Shown here piece after piece: positions 27,307 through 37,015 of a DNA stretch of 64,000 nucleotides (position 1 is its first letter; every line of letters begins with the position of its first letter). The notes under the pieces are model-generated. The model ran no database searches and was not told where the DNA came from. It was given only the letters and a program-made list of their open reading frames with translations. A program made the translations under genes and the position numbers. This DNA is from G963667855 sp963667855 (lineage in GTDB: Bacteria > Planctomycetota > Phycisphaerae > UBA1845): positions 1-64,000 of the forward strand of contig CAXXKI010000032.1 in NCBI GenBank assembly GCA_963667855.2, written 5' to 3'.

Positions 27307-28718
27307 GGAGCCACGAACACGAACAGTGACCAGCCCACTATTCCCACGATTATTCCGACTATGGCCATGTCCTTCGTTCTTACCGCTCCGGAACTCATAG
27401 CGATAGCGTTAGGGGGCGTGCTGATAGGTAGTGACATCGCCAGACTGGAACCTATGGCAATAAATACACCAGCCAGCGCCGGGCTGATGGTTATCCCAGG
27501 GGACATGGCCAGGCTAACGCCAATGGGAACCAGCAGGTTCGCCGTAGCACTGTGAGATATGAACGTGCCGAACAGCATTGAGACCAGTGCCAGAACCGCG
27601 ATCAGCGTACCCGATCCCATTGCTTCCCAGGAAAACAGGCTGATAAACCACGTGTCCAGTCCGGAAGTCATGACTCCCACACCCAGGGCTATACCACCGG
27701 CTACCAGCCACAATACATGCCATTGGATGGATTGCAGATCCTTGGTTGTAAACACTCTTGTTGCCAGCAGTATGGTAACTGGAAAAAAGCCAATTACACT
27801 TGAGCTCATTCCATGCAGTTTTTCGGTCAGCCATAGCAGAATGGTTAATGCCGCGGTTACATAGAAAACCTTTGCCGACCAGCTCATGTCGAAACTGCCC
27901 TCGATTTTCAGCGAGATAGCGTCCTGTTTGCTGGGGAAGAGCAGGGTGATAACCACCCAGGCGAATACCAGAACCACCAGCATGAACGGAATGGCCATTA
28001 TCATCCACTGCAGAAAGCTGATTGTTATTCCGACCTTGGCCAGCGCGCCCAGGGCGATGGCGTTTGGTGGTGTTCCGATTGGTGTTCCTATTCCGCCGAT
28101 ATTCGCGGCTACCGGAATGCAAAGCGCCAAACCCGCTCGCAGGCGATCACCCGCGGGGATCTGCTGGATTACCGGAATAACCACCATCATCATGGTTGCC
28201 GTGGTTGCTGTGTTACTCATGAACATCGAAAACGTTGCGGTTATGACCATCAAACCCAGGAGAATCATCCGCGGAGAAGTACCGAATGGTTTCAGCATTA
28301 CTCTCGCCAGGTTGCGATCCAGGTCGTACTTTGCCGCACCGTCCGCCAGAAAGAAACCTCCTAAAAACAGCATCAGGATCGGGCTCGAGAGTGTGGCGAA
28401 CAGGTTCTTGGCTGTCGCTGGTGTAAAACCATCTGGCAGGGTGAGAATAGATTTATCGCTGATAAAAAGGATTTCCAGCAGAATAATCACCGCTGCGGTG
28501 GCATGCAGAGGAATCGCCTCACTTACCCAAAGCGCAATCGCCAGCAGGAAAACACTGAAAACGCGGTGACCCGCTTCGCTCAAACCCGGAAACGGATGTC
28601 CCAGGTAATGCGCTCCCAGCGGAATACAAAAAAGGATAAAGGCTATTAAAAGACCCGCCCACTGTGATTTTTTCAGTGGTTCCGGACCGTGTTTCTGTAT
28701 TCTTTTTTCCCTGGACAT
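27270..28718 (-). CDS. SLC13/DASS-family sodium:anion symporter
   Basis: An integral membrane transporter of 482 residues and about a dozen spans for dicarboxylates, sulfate or similar anions. Family marks: SEAIPLHATAAVIILLEILF, the first SNT-type motif MSNTATTATMMMVVIPV, and the C-terminal pair SHSATANLLVPIG and LPISTPPNAIAMSSG (sodium/anion sites). ATG 28718 is followed by a charged 20-residue cytoplasmic start. First gene of an operon with the kinase and response regulator, hinting at a sensor-coupled uptake system; the substrate cannot be told from sequence. Confidence 0.9.
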   Translation of the reverse strand: MSREKRIQKHGPEPLKKSQWAGLLIAFILFCIPLGAHYLGHPFPGLSEAGHRVFSVFLLAIALWVSEAIPLHATAAVIILLEILFISDKSILTLPDGFTPATAKNLFATLSSPILMLFLGGFFLADGAAKYDLDRNLARVMLKPFGTSPRMILLGLMVITATFSMFMSNTATTATMMMVVIPVIQQIPAGDRLRAGLALCIPVAANIGGIGTPIGTPPNAIALGALAKVGITISFLQWMIMAIPFMLVVLVFAWVVITLLFPSKQDAISLKIEGSFDMSWSAKVFYVTAALTILLWLTEKLHGMSSSVIGFFPVTILLATRVFTTKDLQSIQWHVLWLVAGGIALGVGVMTSGLDTWFISLFSWEAMGSGTLIAVLALVSMLFGTFISHSATANLLVPIGVSLAMSPGITISPALAGVFIAIGSSLAMSLPISTPPNAIAMSSGAVRTKDMAIVGIIVGIVGWSLFVFVAPWAWKLLGVMPS

Positions 28719-28934
28719 CTCGGCTCCAATCGACGAGTCTTACTCGCATGAACGCTGAACCGGTATTACGTCACCCATTGCTCCATGCGAATATGGAGGG
28801 TACCAACGATAGCCGAAATGTAAACGTTGTTACTGCTAAAAACCGAGGGCTTTACTTGAATATGGAAAACATACCGTACCTGTGTTAATTCGGCTTCGGA
28901 TGTTCGGTATTAAATCAGATCACAGCTCCGGCTA
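28719..28934. other. intergenic, transporter leader
   Basis: 217 bases between lysC (ending at 28935) and the transporter start. It holds the transporter promoter region; no clear -35/-10 pair or terminator was found. Confidence 0.3.
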
Positions 28935-30170
28935 TTAACCGCCTTCATCCGGGGCCTTATCCAATTCAAACGCCTCGTGAATCACCTGCAACGCCCGGGC
29001 TCCGTCCTCCTGTGGTACGATGCAGCTGATTACGATTTCACTTGTTGAAATAGAGTGAATGTTGATCTTGGCGTTTGCCAGGGTCTGGAACATGGTTGAC
29101 GCGACTCCGGCGTGAGATCGCATGCCTACTCCCACCACGCTGACCTTGGACACGTTTTCGTCCAGCTCTACGCTTCCGAAGTCTTGGGTTTCCGCCATCC
29201 GCTTGCACACTTCCAGGGCTTCCAATGATTGATCGGCGTTGGTGCTGAAACCGATGCTTGCATACTGACCGTCTTCAAAGAAGTTCTGCATAATGTCATC
29301 CACCAGCAGGTGGTGACGGGCGACTTCAGCGAATACCTCCGCCGCTATACCGGGGCGGTTTGGTACTCGGGTTAAGACGATCGTGGCCAGATCCTCTTTC
29401 AACGTTGCTCCGCGGACTGCCACTTCCTCCATGCCTTGCGTTTTGTCCATGATCATCGTTCCTGGTTGGTCCGTCAGTGAACTGCGTACGTGAATCGGTA
29501 CCTTGTATTTCTTCCCGAACTCTATTGCTCGTGAGTGCATGACGTTGGCACCGATAGCCGCCATCTCCAGCATTTCGTCATAACTGATAGACGCCATCTT
29601 CCTCGCTTGCGGTACTACTCGCGGGTCGGCCGTATATATCCCGTCAACATCCGTATATATCTCGCATATCTCCGCCTTCAGAACTGCCGCCAGTGCCGCA
29701 GCGGTAGTGTCCGATGCGCCTCGGCCCAGCGTGGTGATCTCACCCGAAGGGTCGATACCCTGGAAGCCGGCCACAATCACGATTCTTCCCGCTTCCAGTT
29801 CCTTGGTAAGCCGCTCCTGGCTGATCGAATGAATCCGGGCTTGCGTGTGAACGCCGTCTGTTACCAGTCCCAGCTGACCGCCGGTTAGACTGATCGCTTC
29901 GTGACCGGCGGCGTGGATCGCCATCGCCATCAAGGCAATGGATACCTGCTCGCCGGTTGTCAGCAACATATCCATCTCTCGTTTAGGGGGGTCTTGAGCG
30001 ATTTCCCTTGCCAGGCTGACCAGCTTGTCTGTGGTTTTTCCCATAGCGGAAACCACCATGACCACTTGCTTGCCGTCCAGCTTGGCCTTGATCGCACGGC
30101 GGGCTGCCCGCTGGATCTTCTCCGCGTCGGCTACCGACGTGCCTCCGAATTTCTGTACTATCAGTTTCAT
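28935..30170 (-). CDS. lysC: aspartate kinase
   Basis: Phosphorylates L-aspartate, the entry step to lysine, threonine and methionine. It has 411 residues, the usual monofunctional length. Landmarks are the N-terminal KFGGTSVADAEKIQRAARRA, TTGEQVSIALMAMAI, ATTLGRGASDTTA-like TTLGRGASDTTAAALA and EIYTDVDGIYTADPR, then paired ACT domains (VVGVGMRSHAGVASTMFQTL; INIHSISTSEIVISCIV), which suggest feedback control by lysine and/or threonine. ATG 30170 has only a weak purine tract before it. hom and a homoserine-kinase-like gene lie upstream on the same strand. Confidence 0.96.
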   Translation of the reverse strand: MKLIVQKFGGTSVADAEKIQRAARRAIKAKLDGKQVVMVVSAMGKTTDKLVSLAREIAQDPPKREMDMLLTTGEQVSIALMAMAIHAAGHEAISLTGGQLGLVTDGVHTQARIHSISQERLTKELEAGRIVIVAGFQGIDPSGEITTLGRGASDTTAAALAAVLKAEICEIYTDVDGIYTADPRVVPQARKMASISYDEMLEMAAIGANVMHSRAIEFGKKYKVPIHVRSSLTDQPGTMIMDKTQGMEEVAVRGATLKEDLATIVLTRVPNRPGIAAEVFAEVARHHLLVDDIMQNFFEDGQYASIGFSTNADQSLEALEVCKRMAETQDFGSVELDENVSKVSVVGVGMRSHAGVASTMFQTLANAKINIHSISTSEIVISCIVPQEDGARALQVIHEAFELDKAPDEGG

Positions 30171-30318
30171 ATACTATTACCCCCAAGGACCCTGATAGGC
30201 CTGATGGTTACTATTCGCTTGTAATTATACTTGCTTGATCGATATGTCCAGCGGGAGACCTGCGTAAAACGCGCGCAAAAATCCCCCAGTTTCATAGTCT
30301 TACCGGAGCGAATGGCGT

Positions 30319-30939
30319 CTATACGCCGGGTTGGACCGGTATCTGACTCAATACCTCTTCCGGAACGATTCCCTGTGTATCGGGAAGGTTGGAATCCTGG
30401 CAGCAGGCTACTATCGGTGTTGTTCGGTTGTTTGCAGTCTGTACCTGCCGGATTTTTGATAGCGCGTCTTGAATCTTCAACGGGCGGCCGTTTTGATTTT
30501 TACCTGGACGTATGCCGTCGATTATTCGAACTTCGTGATAGACCGAAAGGGCGACCTGGGTTATCCGTCCTTCCTTGGATAGATCGCTCAGGTAGCAATG
30601 TCCTATAAGTCTCCAACTCGGGGTTACACGGCGCAGCATGTTGATCTGGTGCAATATAACCGGGTGCGGGATACTATCAGGTGTAGGTAGAAAGTGAATG
30701 GAGAGCGGATGTTTCGACCAGGCTTGGATTAATTCCATCCAGAAATGATCATCAAGCCAGAGAGCCGTTTCACCCGAATCTCCAGTTGGTTCCAGGTGCA
30801 GTTCCGTCGGCGGATCGTTGGCGTCGATCTTGAATTCTTTGAAACCCCCAAACGGAATGCGAATTATCCGCGAGTTGCCGGGTTTCTGCCGTCGCTGCAT
30901 CGTCTCTTTGCGTTGCTTGTCTCTAATACCAGTGTTCAT
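30319..30939 (-). CDS. hypothetical protein
   Basis: About 206 residues from ATG 30939, preferred over an earlier start at 30975 because GGAAGGAG lies 10 bases upstream. A basic N-terminus (KQRKETMQRRQKPGN) is followed by a mixed alpha/beta region with WLDDHFWMELIQAWSKHPLS and LIGHCYLSDLSKEGRI. No signal peptide, membrane span or known motif was found. It lies alone between lysC and the homoserine-kinase-like gene, with gaps on both sides. Function unknown; codon use and the ribosome site support a real gene. Confidence 0.6.
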   Translation of the reverse strand: MNTGIRDKQRKETMQRRQKPGNSRIIRIPFGGFKEFKIDANDPPTELHLEPTGDSGETALWLDDHFWMELIQAWSKHPLSIHFLPTPDSIPHPVILHQINMLRRVTPSWRLIGHCYLSDLSKEGRITQVALSVYHEVRIIDGIRPGKNQNGRPLKIQDALSKIRQVQTANNRTTPIVACCQDSNLPDTQGIVPEEVLSQIPVQPGV

Positions 30940-31167
30940 CTGGGACGGACTCCTTCCGAACCAATGATTTCCCATGCTGACAGCTGTATCATCGACACCC
31001 TGGGTCCGAAAACTTTATGCTAGCACTGAAATCGGCTGTGACATTATCTCTTGAGTATTAGCGAGATTATGTTCGCGATTGCGTAACTCCTTGTGTGACA
31101 GGCTGTTACGTGAGCGTTGTTCGATGGTATTTAGAGATACAGTGGTTTCTGAGACTAAATATTTTTT

Positions 31168-32356
31168 TTAAGCCCGTAAAAAATATTCCAGTAATTCGTG
31201 TCCCGGTTTGATCTGCAGGTCGCCTCGAGCCGCGTTTTCTTCACTGAACGGTTTGCTCTGTACCGGTTGAACTCCCGTTCCCGCAATACAGAAGGGGGGC
31301 GGCTCACTCGTGTGCGTTCGAGTCCTAATCGGAGTGGGGTGGTCCGGTACCACCATGATCTTCCACTCATCGAAACTCTGCAGTTTCTCCAGGATGGGAC
31401 CGACTACCTGCTCATCGACTCGTTCGATGGCCAGTTTCTTTTCCTGGATGCTTCCCAGGTGTCCCGCTTCATCCGGCGCTTCAACGTGGACCAGCACCAG
31501 GTCGTAATCATCCAGAGCCGCCGCTGCCGCGTTGCCTTTGCCGGAGTAGTTCGTGTCCAGGTAGCCCGTTGCTCCCGGAACTTCGATCTGATCGAATCCC
31601 GCTAGCTTGGTTATTCCCCGTATCAGGTCCACGGCTGACACGCTGGCCGATCGAATCTGGTAACGCTCCTGCAGGGTTTCAAATGGACGGGGTTGCCCGT
31701 GCCCCCCAGAACCATATATCGGTTGCCGGGTTTTCGCCAAGATCGGCGCGGACCGCGTTGACTTCATGGTTGGCCAGCACCTCGCGTGCTTCGTCCATTA
31801 TTGCCTGCAGTTTGCCCGCGTCCGGCCCCTTGGGGAGATACCCCGCCACCTCCTGATCGAGAATGTCGTGCGGCGGTGTACAATCGCATATGATTTTCCC
31901 TACATTGCGTAGTACGGTTAAATGCCGGTATTGCACGCCTTCGTGAAACTCGACAGGGCGGTCGCTGAAATGATCCGCCAGGTCGGCTATTATTCGACTC
32001 GCTTCCGGCTGGGAAATATGCCCGGCGGTGAAATCCTTCATCTGCTTGTCCGCGATGGTTACCAGGTTGCACCGGCAGACGATATCGTTCGGTCCCAGCG
32101 GTATATCGCGGGCGGCTGCCTCAAGCGGCGCTCTACCGTCCAGGTACTTGTCCGGGTCGTATCCCAGGACCGACAGGTTGGCGACGTCACTTCCCGGGAC
32201 GTAACCCGGTGGAACCGTATATACCAACCCCTGGCGGCCGTTTGTGGAAATCCAATCCATGTTCGGCGTGGATGCTGTTTCCATGACCGTTTTGCCGTTG
32301 AGCGATTTGATCGGTTCGTCAGCCGCTCCATCCGGGATTATTATTGCGTATTTCAC
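31168..32356 (-). pseudogene. phosphoglycerate-mutase-like protein, probable homoserine kinase, one frameshift
   Basis: Member of the archaeal-type cofactor-independent phosphoglycerate mutase group (alkaline phosphatase fold). The N-terminal metal/phosphorylation region is AIIIPDGAADEPI with TPNMDWI and PGSDVANLSVLGYDP; the C-terminal metal site is LVHVEAPDEAGHLG and VVPDHPTPI. A subgroup clustered with hom and lysC is annotated as a proposed homoserine kinase (TIGR02535), which fits here better than glycolysis. GTG 32356 follows AAGGAGG inside the end of hom, so they are coupled. One frame change at about 31695 (a run of six C) splits an otherwise complete protein of about 395 residues. Confidence 0.8.
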
Positions 32357-32359
32357 CTT

Positions 32360-33640
32360 TTATCCCTCCTTGGGTAAAACGCGAATGACGGTTGGAGCGA
32401 ATCCGGGGATCGATGCCGAGACATTCGCCAGCTTTGAGCGGAACTCCTCGTCCGTTACCGGTTGCGTTATAATTGCCGTTACTTTCGGATCCTGGAGATT
32501 ATTTGCCGACTGAATAGGCAAGCCCGCATTCTCAAATTCGCCAGCTATCTTCTTTTCATCGGTGGCTTCGCAGCGGAGATAATACGAGCTCACGACTTCG
32601 CCCGGGTCACCGTATGTCGCTTTGTCGGCAAGGTCGTTGTATATGCGGAGCTGCTCGAACGTGCATTTCGCCGAACCGGTGGCGACATCTATCATATCCG
32701 CGACCACCGCGCTGGCTGTTGGCAAGCTACCCGCGCCGGCTCCAGCGTAGAAGGTATTGCCGACCACGTCGCCATCAACACTGACTCCGCTGCATGTTCC
32801 ATACATCGCGGCCATCATGTTTTCTGCTGGCACGAATGTCGGGTGGACTCGAAGGCTTACGCTGTTTGCCTTTCTTTCCGCTATACCCAGCAGCTTGCAT
32901 GCGTATCCCAGCTTCTTGGCTATTTGAAGATCAAGAAGGTCCAGTTTTTCTATCCCTTCCATACTTACGTGTTTGAAATCAAGGTTCAGTCCAAACGCCA
33001 GCGATGAAAGTATGGTCAGTTTGTGCGCCGTGTCGCCTCCGCTGACATCCAGCGTGGGATCGGCCTCTGCATAGCCGGCGTTCTGAGCGTCACTTAATGC
33101 CTCTTCGTACGATTTACCTTTCTCCAGCATCTCGGTGATTATGAAATTGCAGGTACTGTTGAAGATGCCCATTATCCGACAGTTGTCGTTGGCCTGCAGT
33201 CCTCGAAGCAACGCTCCGACAATCGGCAACCCACCTGCGCAGCTGGCCTCAAATGAGATGCACGTGTTGTTTTCTCGAGCGGTGCGGTATACCTCGGCTC
33301 CGTGGTAGGCGAGCAAGGCCTTGTTTGCTGTTACCACCGGTTTACCGGCCTTAAGTGCGTCGAGAACCACTTGTTTCGCCGTGTCTGTTCCGCCGATCAC
33401 TTCGACTACCAGGTTAACATCGTTTCGGCAGAGATCTTGCGGATCGGTTGTATAAACCGATTGATCGACGTCAACAGACCGTTTTTTGGTAGGGTCGGCC
33501 ACTAGAATTCGCCGGACCTCAAAGGCGACGCCTGTTCTTCCGGCGAGTTTCTCGCCGCGATTCTTGATTATTTCGATTACTCCGGCACCAACTGTGCCAC
33601 AGCCGGCCAGAGCGATTCCCAGTTTTCGTGTCGTTTTCAT
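32360..33640 (-). CDS. hom: homoserine dehydrogenase
   Basis: Reduces aspartate semialdehyde to homoserine with NAD(P)H. About 426 residues from the internal ATG 33640 (MKTTRKLGIALAGCGTVGAG), preferred because the Rossmann glycine motif then starts at a normal distance. Further marks: TANKALLAYHG, the catalytic region EADPTLDVSGGDTAHKLTIL, and a C-terminal ACT domain (EDEKKIAGEFE-like region to IITQPVTDEEF), suggesting threonine feedback. It ends with AAGGAGGGATAA, which doubles as the ribosome site of the next gene. Confidence 0.96.
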   Translation of the reverse strand: MKTTRKLGIALAGCGTVGAGVIEIIKNRGEKLAGRTGVAFEVRRILVADPTKKRSVDVDQSVYTTDPQDLCRNDVNLVVEVIGGTDTAKQVVLDALKAGKPVVTANKALLAYHGAEVYRTARENNTCISFEASCAGGLPIVGALLRGLQANDNCRIMGIFNSTCNFIITEMLEKGKSYEEALSDAQNAGYAEADPTLDVSGGDTAHKLTILSSLAFGLNLDFKHVSMEGIEKLDLLDLQIAKKLGYACKLLGIAERKANSVSLRVHPTFVPAENMMAAMYGTCSGVSVDGDVVGNTFYAGAGAGSLPTASAVVADMIDVATGSAKCTFEQLRIYNDLADKATYGDPGEVVSSYYLRCEATDEKKIAGEFENAGLPIQSANNLQDPKVTAIITQPVTDEEFRSKLANVSASIPGFAPTVIRVLPKEG

Positions 33641-34444
33641 GGCAATAATTCTCCTGTCAGGAAATCTATTCGTACTCACCGTTTAAGGCAAGAGACCCAT
33701 GTTGGGTTCGTTTCGTAATAAACGGGGCAAATCAATCCGAATGACGCGGCGCTGATATATGTCTAAATCGTTATTGAGGTATGGTCCTCATTGTCTGTAC
33801 AGGGGGCTCAAGCCTAATATTGTGCGTGATGTGAAAAGAGTCACAGCTACCCATTCCGACGTGCCCGCAACGCCTGGGTCTAACCCGGGGAGAGAACGAC
33901 GCCGGGGTTTATAGCGGAGAATCCTCCTCCTCCGCCTGATCCCGGCTCTTCTTTTGCGCGCACCGCGATCTCGGCTTCTGATTCTTTTCTGGATTTATCG
34001 AGCCAAATCGCGTTTTGATCAATAAGTGGCGAGAAATATAGACTCATTTCGTTTATCCTGGTCTATCCATCCCGGGCGGACCGAAGACGGATCATGGGAA
34101 TACCCTACAGAGCCGAAAATGGTAAAACCGAGTCCGGACGCTCCAGGCGGACGGGCGGCATATGCGTAGCCGCTGGTGAAGCCCGCCTTTGGCGGGTGTA
34201 ACCGGCGGAAAAGATTCGTTTTCTCAAAAACAAGCGGGGCGATATAACCGTCCGCGCATTGATCACATTTGGAATATACGCGAATACCCGTAACTGGGCG
34301 TACCGATATACCTCGCCCAAAAAACACCAGCCACGCAAACCGAAATCAATAGGGGTTTAAGCAGAGAATTCATGGCTTAACTGTTGAAAACAGCAAACGC
34401 TGAAGTATGCTTTAGTCGGATGAGCTTCTTTTCCGCTTCAGCTA
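33641..34444. other. long non-coding gap upstream of hom
   Basis: About 800 bases without a convincing gene. It contains the presumed hom leader, a GC-rich stretch at 33860-33915 with several possible stems around CCCGGGG and GCCGGGG, and a hairpin CCCGCC-TTT-GGCGGG near 34182-34197 with no T-run. Short minus-strand frames at 34019-34338 are poorly composed and not called. No known riboswitch was recognised. Confidence 0.35.
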
Positions 34445-37015
34445 CTAAATGGATACTGTTTCCGGGATTGACTTTATGAATTCCTGACGCAGGCTGTAAG
34501 TGTAGGCTCCCTGGCAGGGGATGAGCAGCACGTCTCCGGGTTGGATATCCCCGCCCCAGACTGAATAACCCCAGACATCATGTGGAGTACACAAACTGCC
34601 CAGTACGTCACACGGTAGTTCCTTGTTTGCGGGGTTGCTGAGGTTCAGAACCGGGAAAAAGTCGGTTTCGAATCGTTCCCAACCGATGATGTTTGTCCCT
34701 GCGTCAGTAATTACCAGGTTATCGCATTTGCGATCTATAACGGTCATCAGCAGATGCATACCCTCGTCGCACAGCCACCTGCCCGGTTCCAGGCAGACAG
34801 TTAAATCCTCAATCATGGAGAGGTGTTTTTCCACTGCCCGGGCAATATCGGTTGCGTACTGCTCTATCGGGGTGCTGGGAACGATTCTCCGGCTGCTGGT
34901 GTCGTTGGAAATGCCTATGAGTTTATGCAGCGCCCCGACAGGAGTCCCGTCTTCCTGCAGCCATTCTCCCCGTTCAGGCCAGTATCCTCCTCCGATATCC
35001 ACGAATCGCAGGCTGGCAGCCACCGAAGGTGGGCAGTTTCGTAAGGTTTCTCCCAACTTAGCGATAAAGCTGCTCTGAGCGGAGGCGTTCATGTTCCAAC
35101 TGGTGTGGAACTGCAAACCTGCCAATTGAACGTGGGGGCAGGACTCTGTTGCGGTAAAAAACTCATCGAGTCGGGTTAGGGGAATTCCAAATTTGCGCCA
35201 TAATCCCTTGGGGTTGGTTGTCAGGCGAATTCCGGTTCGTATGGATAGGTCGTTTTCCGCTGCCAGCTTCTCCAGCCTGGGTAGTTCGGCGAAACTGTCC
35301 ATTAATACGGTGACCTTGTCCGCGTGTTCCACTGCCAGAGATAACTCCGCGTCGGTCTTGCCCGGCCCGCTGAACACGATATCCTTACCGCCTAGCTCCA
35401 ATGCCATAGCCAGCTCTTTGCCGCTGGAAACATCCAGTCCCAATCCGCTTTCCAGAAATGTTTTTGCAATCACGGGATTGGAGTTGCTCTTGACGGCATA
35501 GTAAACCCTTACGGGGCGGGGGATCTTTTCCTCGAAAACACTTCTGAATGCTGCCGCTTTCTCCTTGAGTTTTGCAGGGTCGACTATGTATAGGGGAGAT
35601 CCATATTTGTCCGCCAGTGCCAGAAATTCATTTTTGCGGGCGAAATGGGTTTCAACAAATTCGAAAATCTGGGACGATGGCAGGCTCGCCGGGGTTGATA
35701 ACTCAGCGGCTGATGCCAGTTTCTGTATCTGCTTCTCAAATGAGTCCGCCATTATTTTTCGTCCATAACTATGTCGACGCGGCTGAGTAAATCGATGCAC
35801 TGGCCCTCGAATTCCCTCCGTCGCGTTCGGAGTGAATATGACATATCCCAGGTACCAGGAATCGTAATCGTCAGGCGGTAATGATACCGCATGGCCCGGT
35901 TTGCGAATTATGTTTATTTCTCGAACTCGAGGATCTGTTGCGACTTCATCCGTATTTACCTCGGAAATCGTTCCTGCCTGTCGGGCGTGGATTCGCAGGC
36001 CCGCCGTTTTACTCCATTTCTCCGGTGCGGGAATAGCTGCCGTATGACCGCGGGCCAGATCGATGGTCAGTCCCAGAATGTCCAAGTCACAGGCGCGTCT
36101 GATTATCTGCGGCAGGCAGTCGCCGCCGGGGCGGGGAGTTAATTCCAATAGCTTTGGTCCGGTCGAGGTGATGATTATGTCGGCCATGCATATGGTTTTC
36201 TTCAAGCCAAGGGCGCGGGCGGCTTGCTCCAGAATGCCTCGTAGTTCTTCTTCGTTCGTGCTGTTCGGCAGGCTGCCCGGTACCAGGTACGCGCATGTTG
36301 TTCCGAAAGACGCGCCTTTCAGCCTCTTCTTTTCCGCTATTCGTATTATTCGCATCCCGGTGTCGTCGAGTAGAAAATCGCAACTGAATTCATCGCCGGC
36401 GATATATTCTTCGGCTACTATTCGCGTCTGGCCGCCAGTGAACTCGCCCTTGTGATCTTTGCGGTTTAGCTTTTCCCTTATAAGGTTGTACGCCTCTGGA
36501 ACACTGGTTCGCGTTTCACAAAGCAGTACCAGCTCGCTGCCGGTGCCGTTTTGCGGCTTGAGAACGCATGGGCCGTCGGTTTTTTCCATGAAATCCAGGC
36601 AATCTTCGGGAGAGCCGACAAAACACGACTTCGGGCAGGGAATCTTGCATGATTGCCAGACCCGCTTACTCAGAAATTTGTCCTGGCAAATACGGATTGC
36701 TTCTGTTGTTGGAAAAGGCAATGACAGCCAATTGGCCAGCTGCGCAGCGGTATTCATTGTCTCGCAGTCGAAACAGGTGATACCGTCGATCCTCAGTTTA
36801 TATTTTTTCAGGTGGTTTTGTATCGCCTGCCGACAATCGTCGATGCTATGTGGATCGCACAGCAGCTCATAGGGCGGCGGTACGTCTGGCTCGTGAGCCC
36901 TTTTCCTTAAGGTTGGATCGGTAAGGAAAAGGGCCTGGCCGGGGCGAATTCGGTTTATCCAATGTATGTAGTCCGGGGTGGTCCCGACTACCAATACGCA
37001 TGCCTCAGGCAACAT
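34445..37015 (-). CDS. ATP-grasp ligase fused to fold-III PLP-dependent decarboxylase
   Basis: An 856-residue two-enzyme fusion. Residues 1 to about 420 are an ATP-grasp carboxylate-amine/thiol ligase: ATP-binding Lys in VLKPQNGTGSELV (about 150), VAEEYIAGDEFSCDF, and metal-binding LLELTPRPGGDCLP (about 295). After a linker, residues about 450-856 form an Orn/DAP/Arg-decarboxylase barrel: PLP Lys in YAVKSNSNP (about 508), FVDIGGGYWPE (about 675), EPGRWL (about 742), active-site Cys in CTPHDVWG (about 810) and GAYTYSLRQEF at the end. Both active sites look intact. It overlaps the acyltransferase gene by 11 bases and is last in a sigma-54-linked operon. Substrates unknown; the pair suggests activation or coupling of an amino acid and its decarboxylation. 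Confidence 0.88.
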   Translation of the reverse strand: MLPEACVLVVGTTPDYIHWINRIRPGQALFLTDPTLRKRAHEPDVPPPYELLCDPHSIDDCRQAIQNHLKKYKLRIDGITCFDCETMNTAAQLANWLSLPFPTTEAIRICQDKFLSKRVWQSCKIPCPKSCFVGSPEDCLDFMEKTDGPCVLKPQNGTGSELVLLCETRTSVPEAYNLIREKLNRKDHKGEFTGGQTRIVAEEYIAGDEFSCDFLLDDTGMRIIRIAEKKRLKGASFGTTCAYLVPGSLPNSTNEEELRGILEQAARALGLKKTICMADIIITSTGPKLLELTPRPGGDCLPQIIRRACDLDILGLTIDLARGHTAAIPAPEKWSKTAGLRIHARQAGTISEVNTDEVATDPRVREINIIRKPGHAVSLPPDDYDSWYLGYVIFTPNATEGIRGPVHRFTQPRRHSYGRKIMADSFEKQIQKLASAAELSTPASLPSSQIFEFVETHFARKNEFLALADKYGSPLYIVDPAKLKEKAAAFRSVFEEKIPRPVRVYYAVKSNSNPVIAKTFLESGLGLDVSSGKELAMALELGGKDIVFSGPGKTDAELSLAVEHADKVTVLMDSFAELPRLEKLAAENDLSIRTGIRLTTNPKGLWRKFGIPLTRLDEFFTATESCPHVQLAGLQFHTSWNMNASAQSSFIAKLGETLRNCPPSVAASLRFVDIGGGYWPERGEWLQEDGTPVGALHKLIGISNDTSSRRIVPSTPIEQYATDIARAVEKHLSMIEDLTVCLEPGRWLCDEGMHLLMTVIDRKCDNLVITDAGTNIIGWERFETDFFPVLNLSNPANKELPCDVLGSLCTPHDVWGYSVWGGDIQPGDVLLIPCQGAYTYSLRQEFIKSIPETVSI

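Noticed and set aside
27886..28569. 227-codon plus-strand frame
   Set aside because: Antisense to the SLC13 transporter, an intact gene with family motifs.
30319..30975. Longer start of the hypothetical protein at 30975
   Set aside because: The ribosome site GGAAGGAG lies downstream of it and serves ATG 30939.
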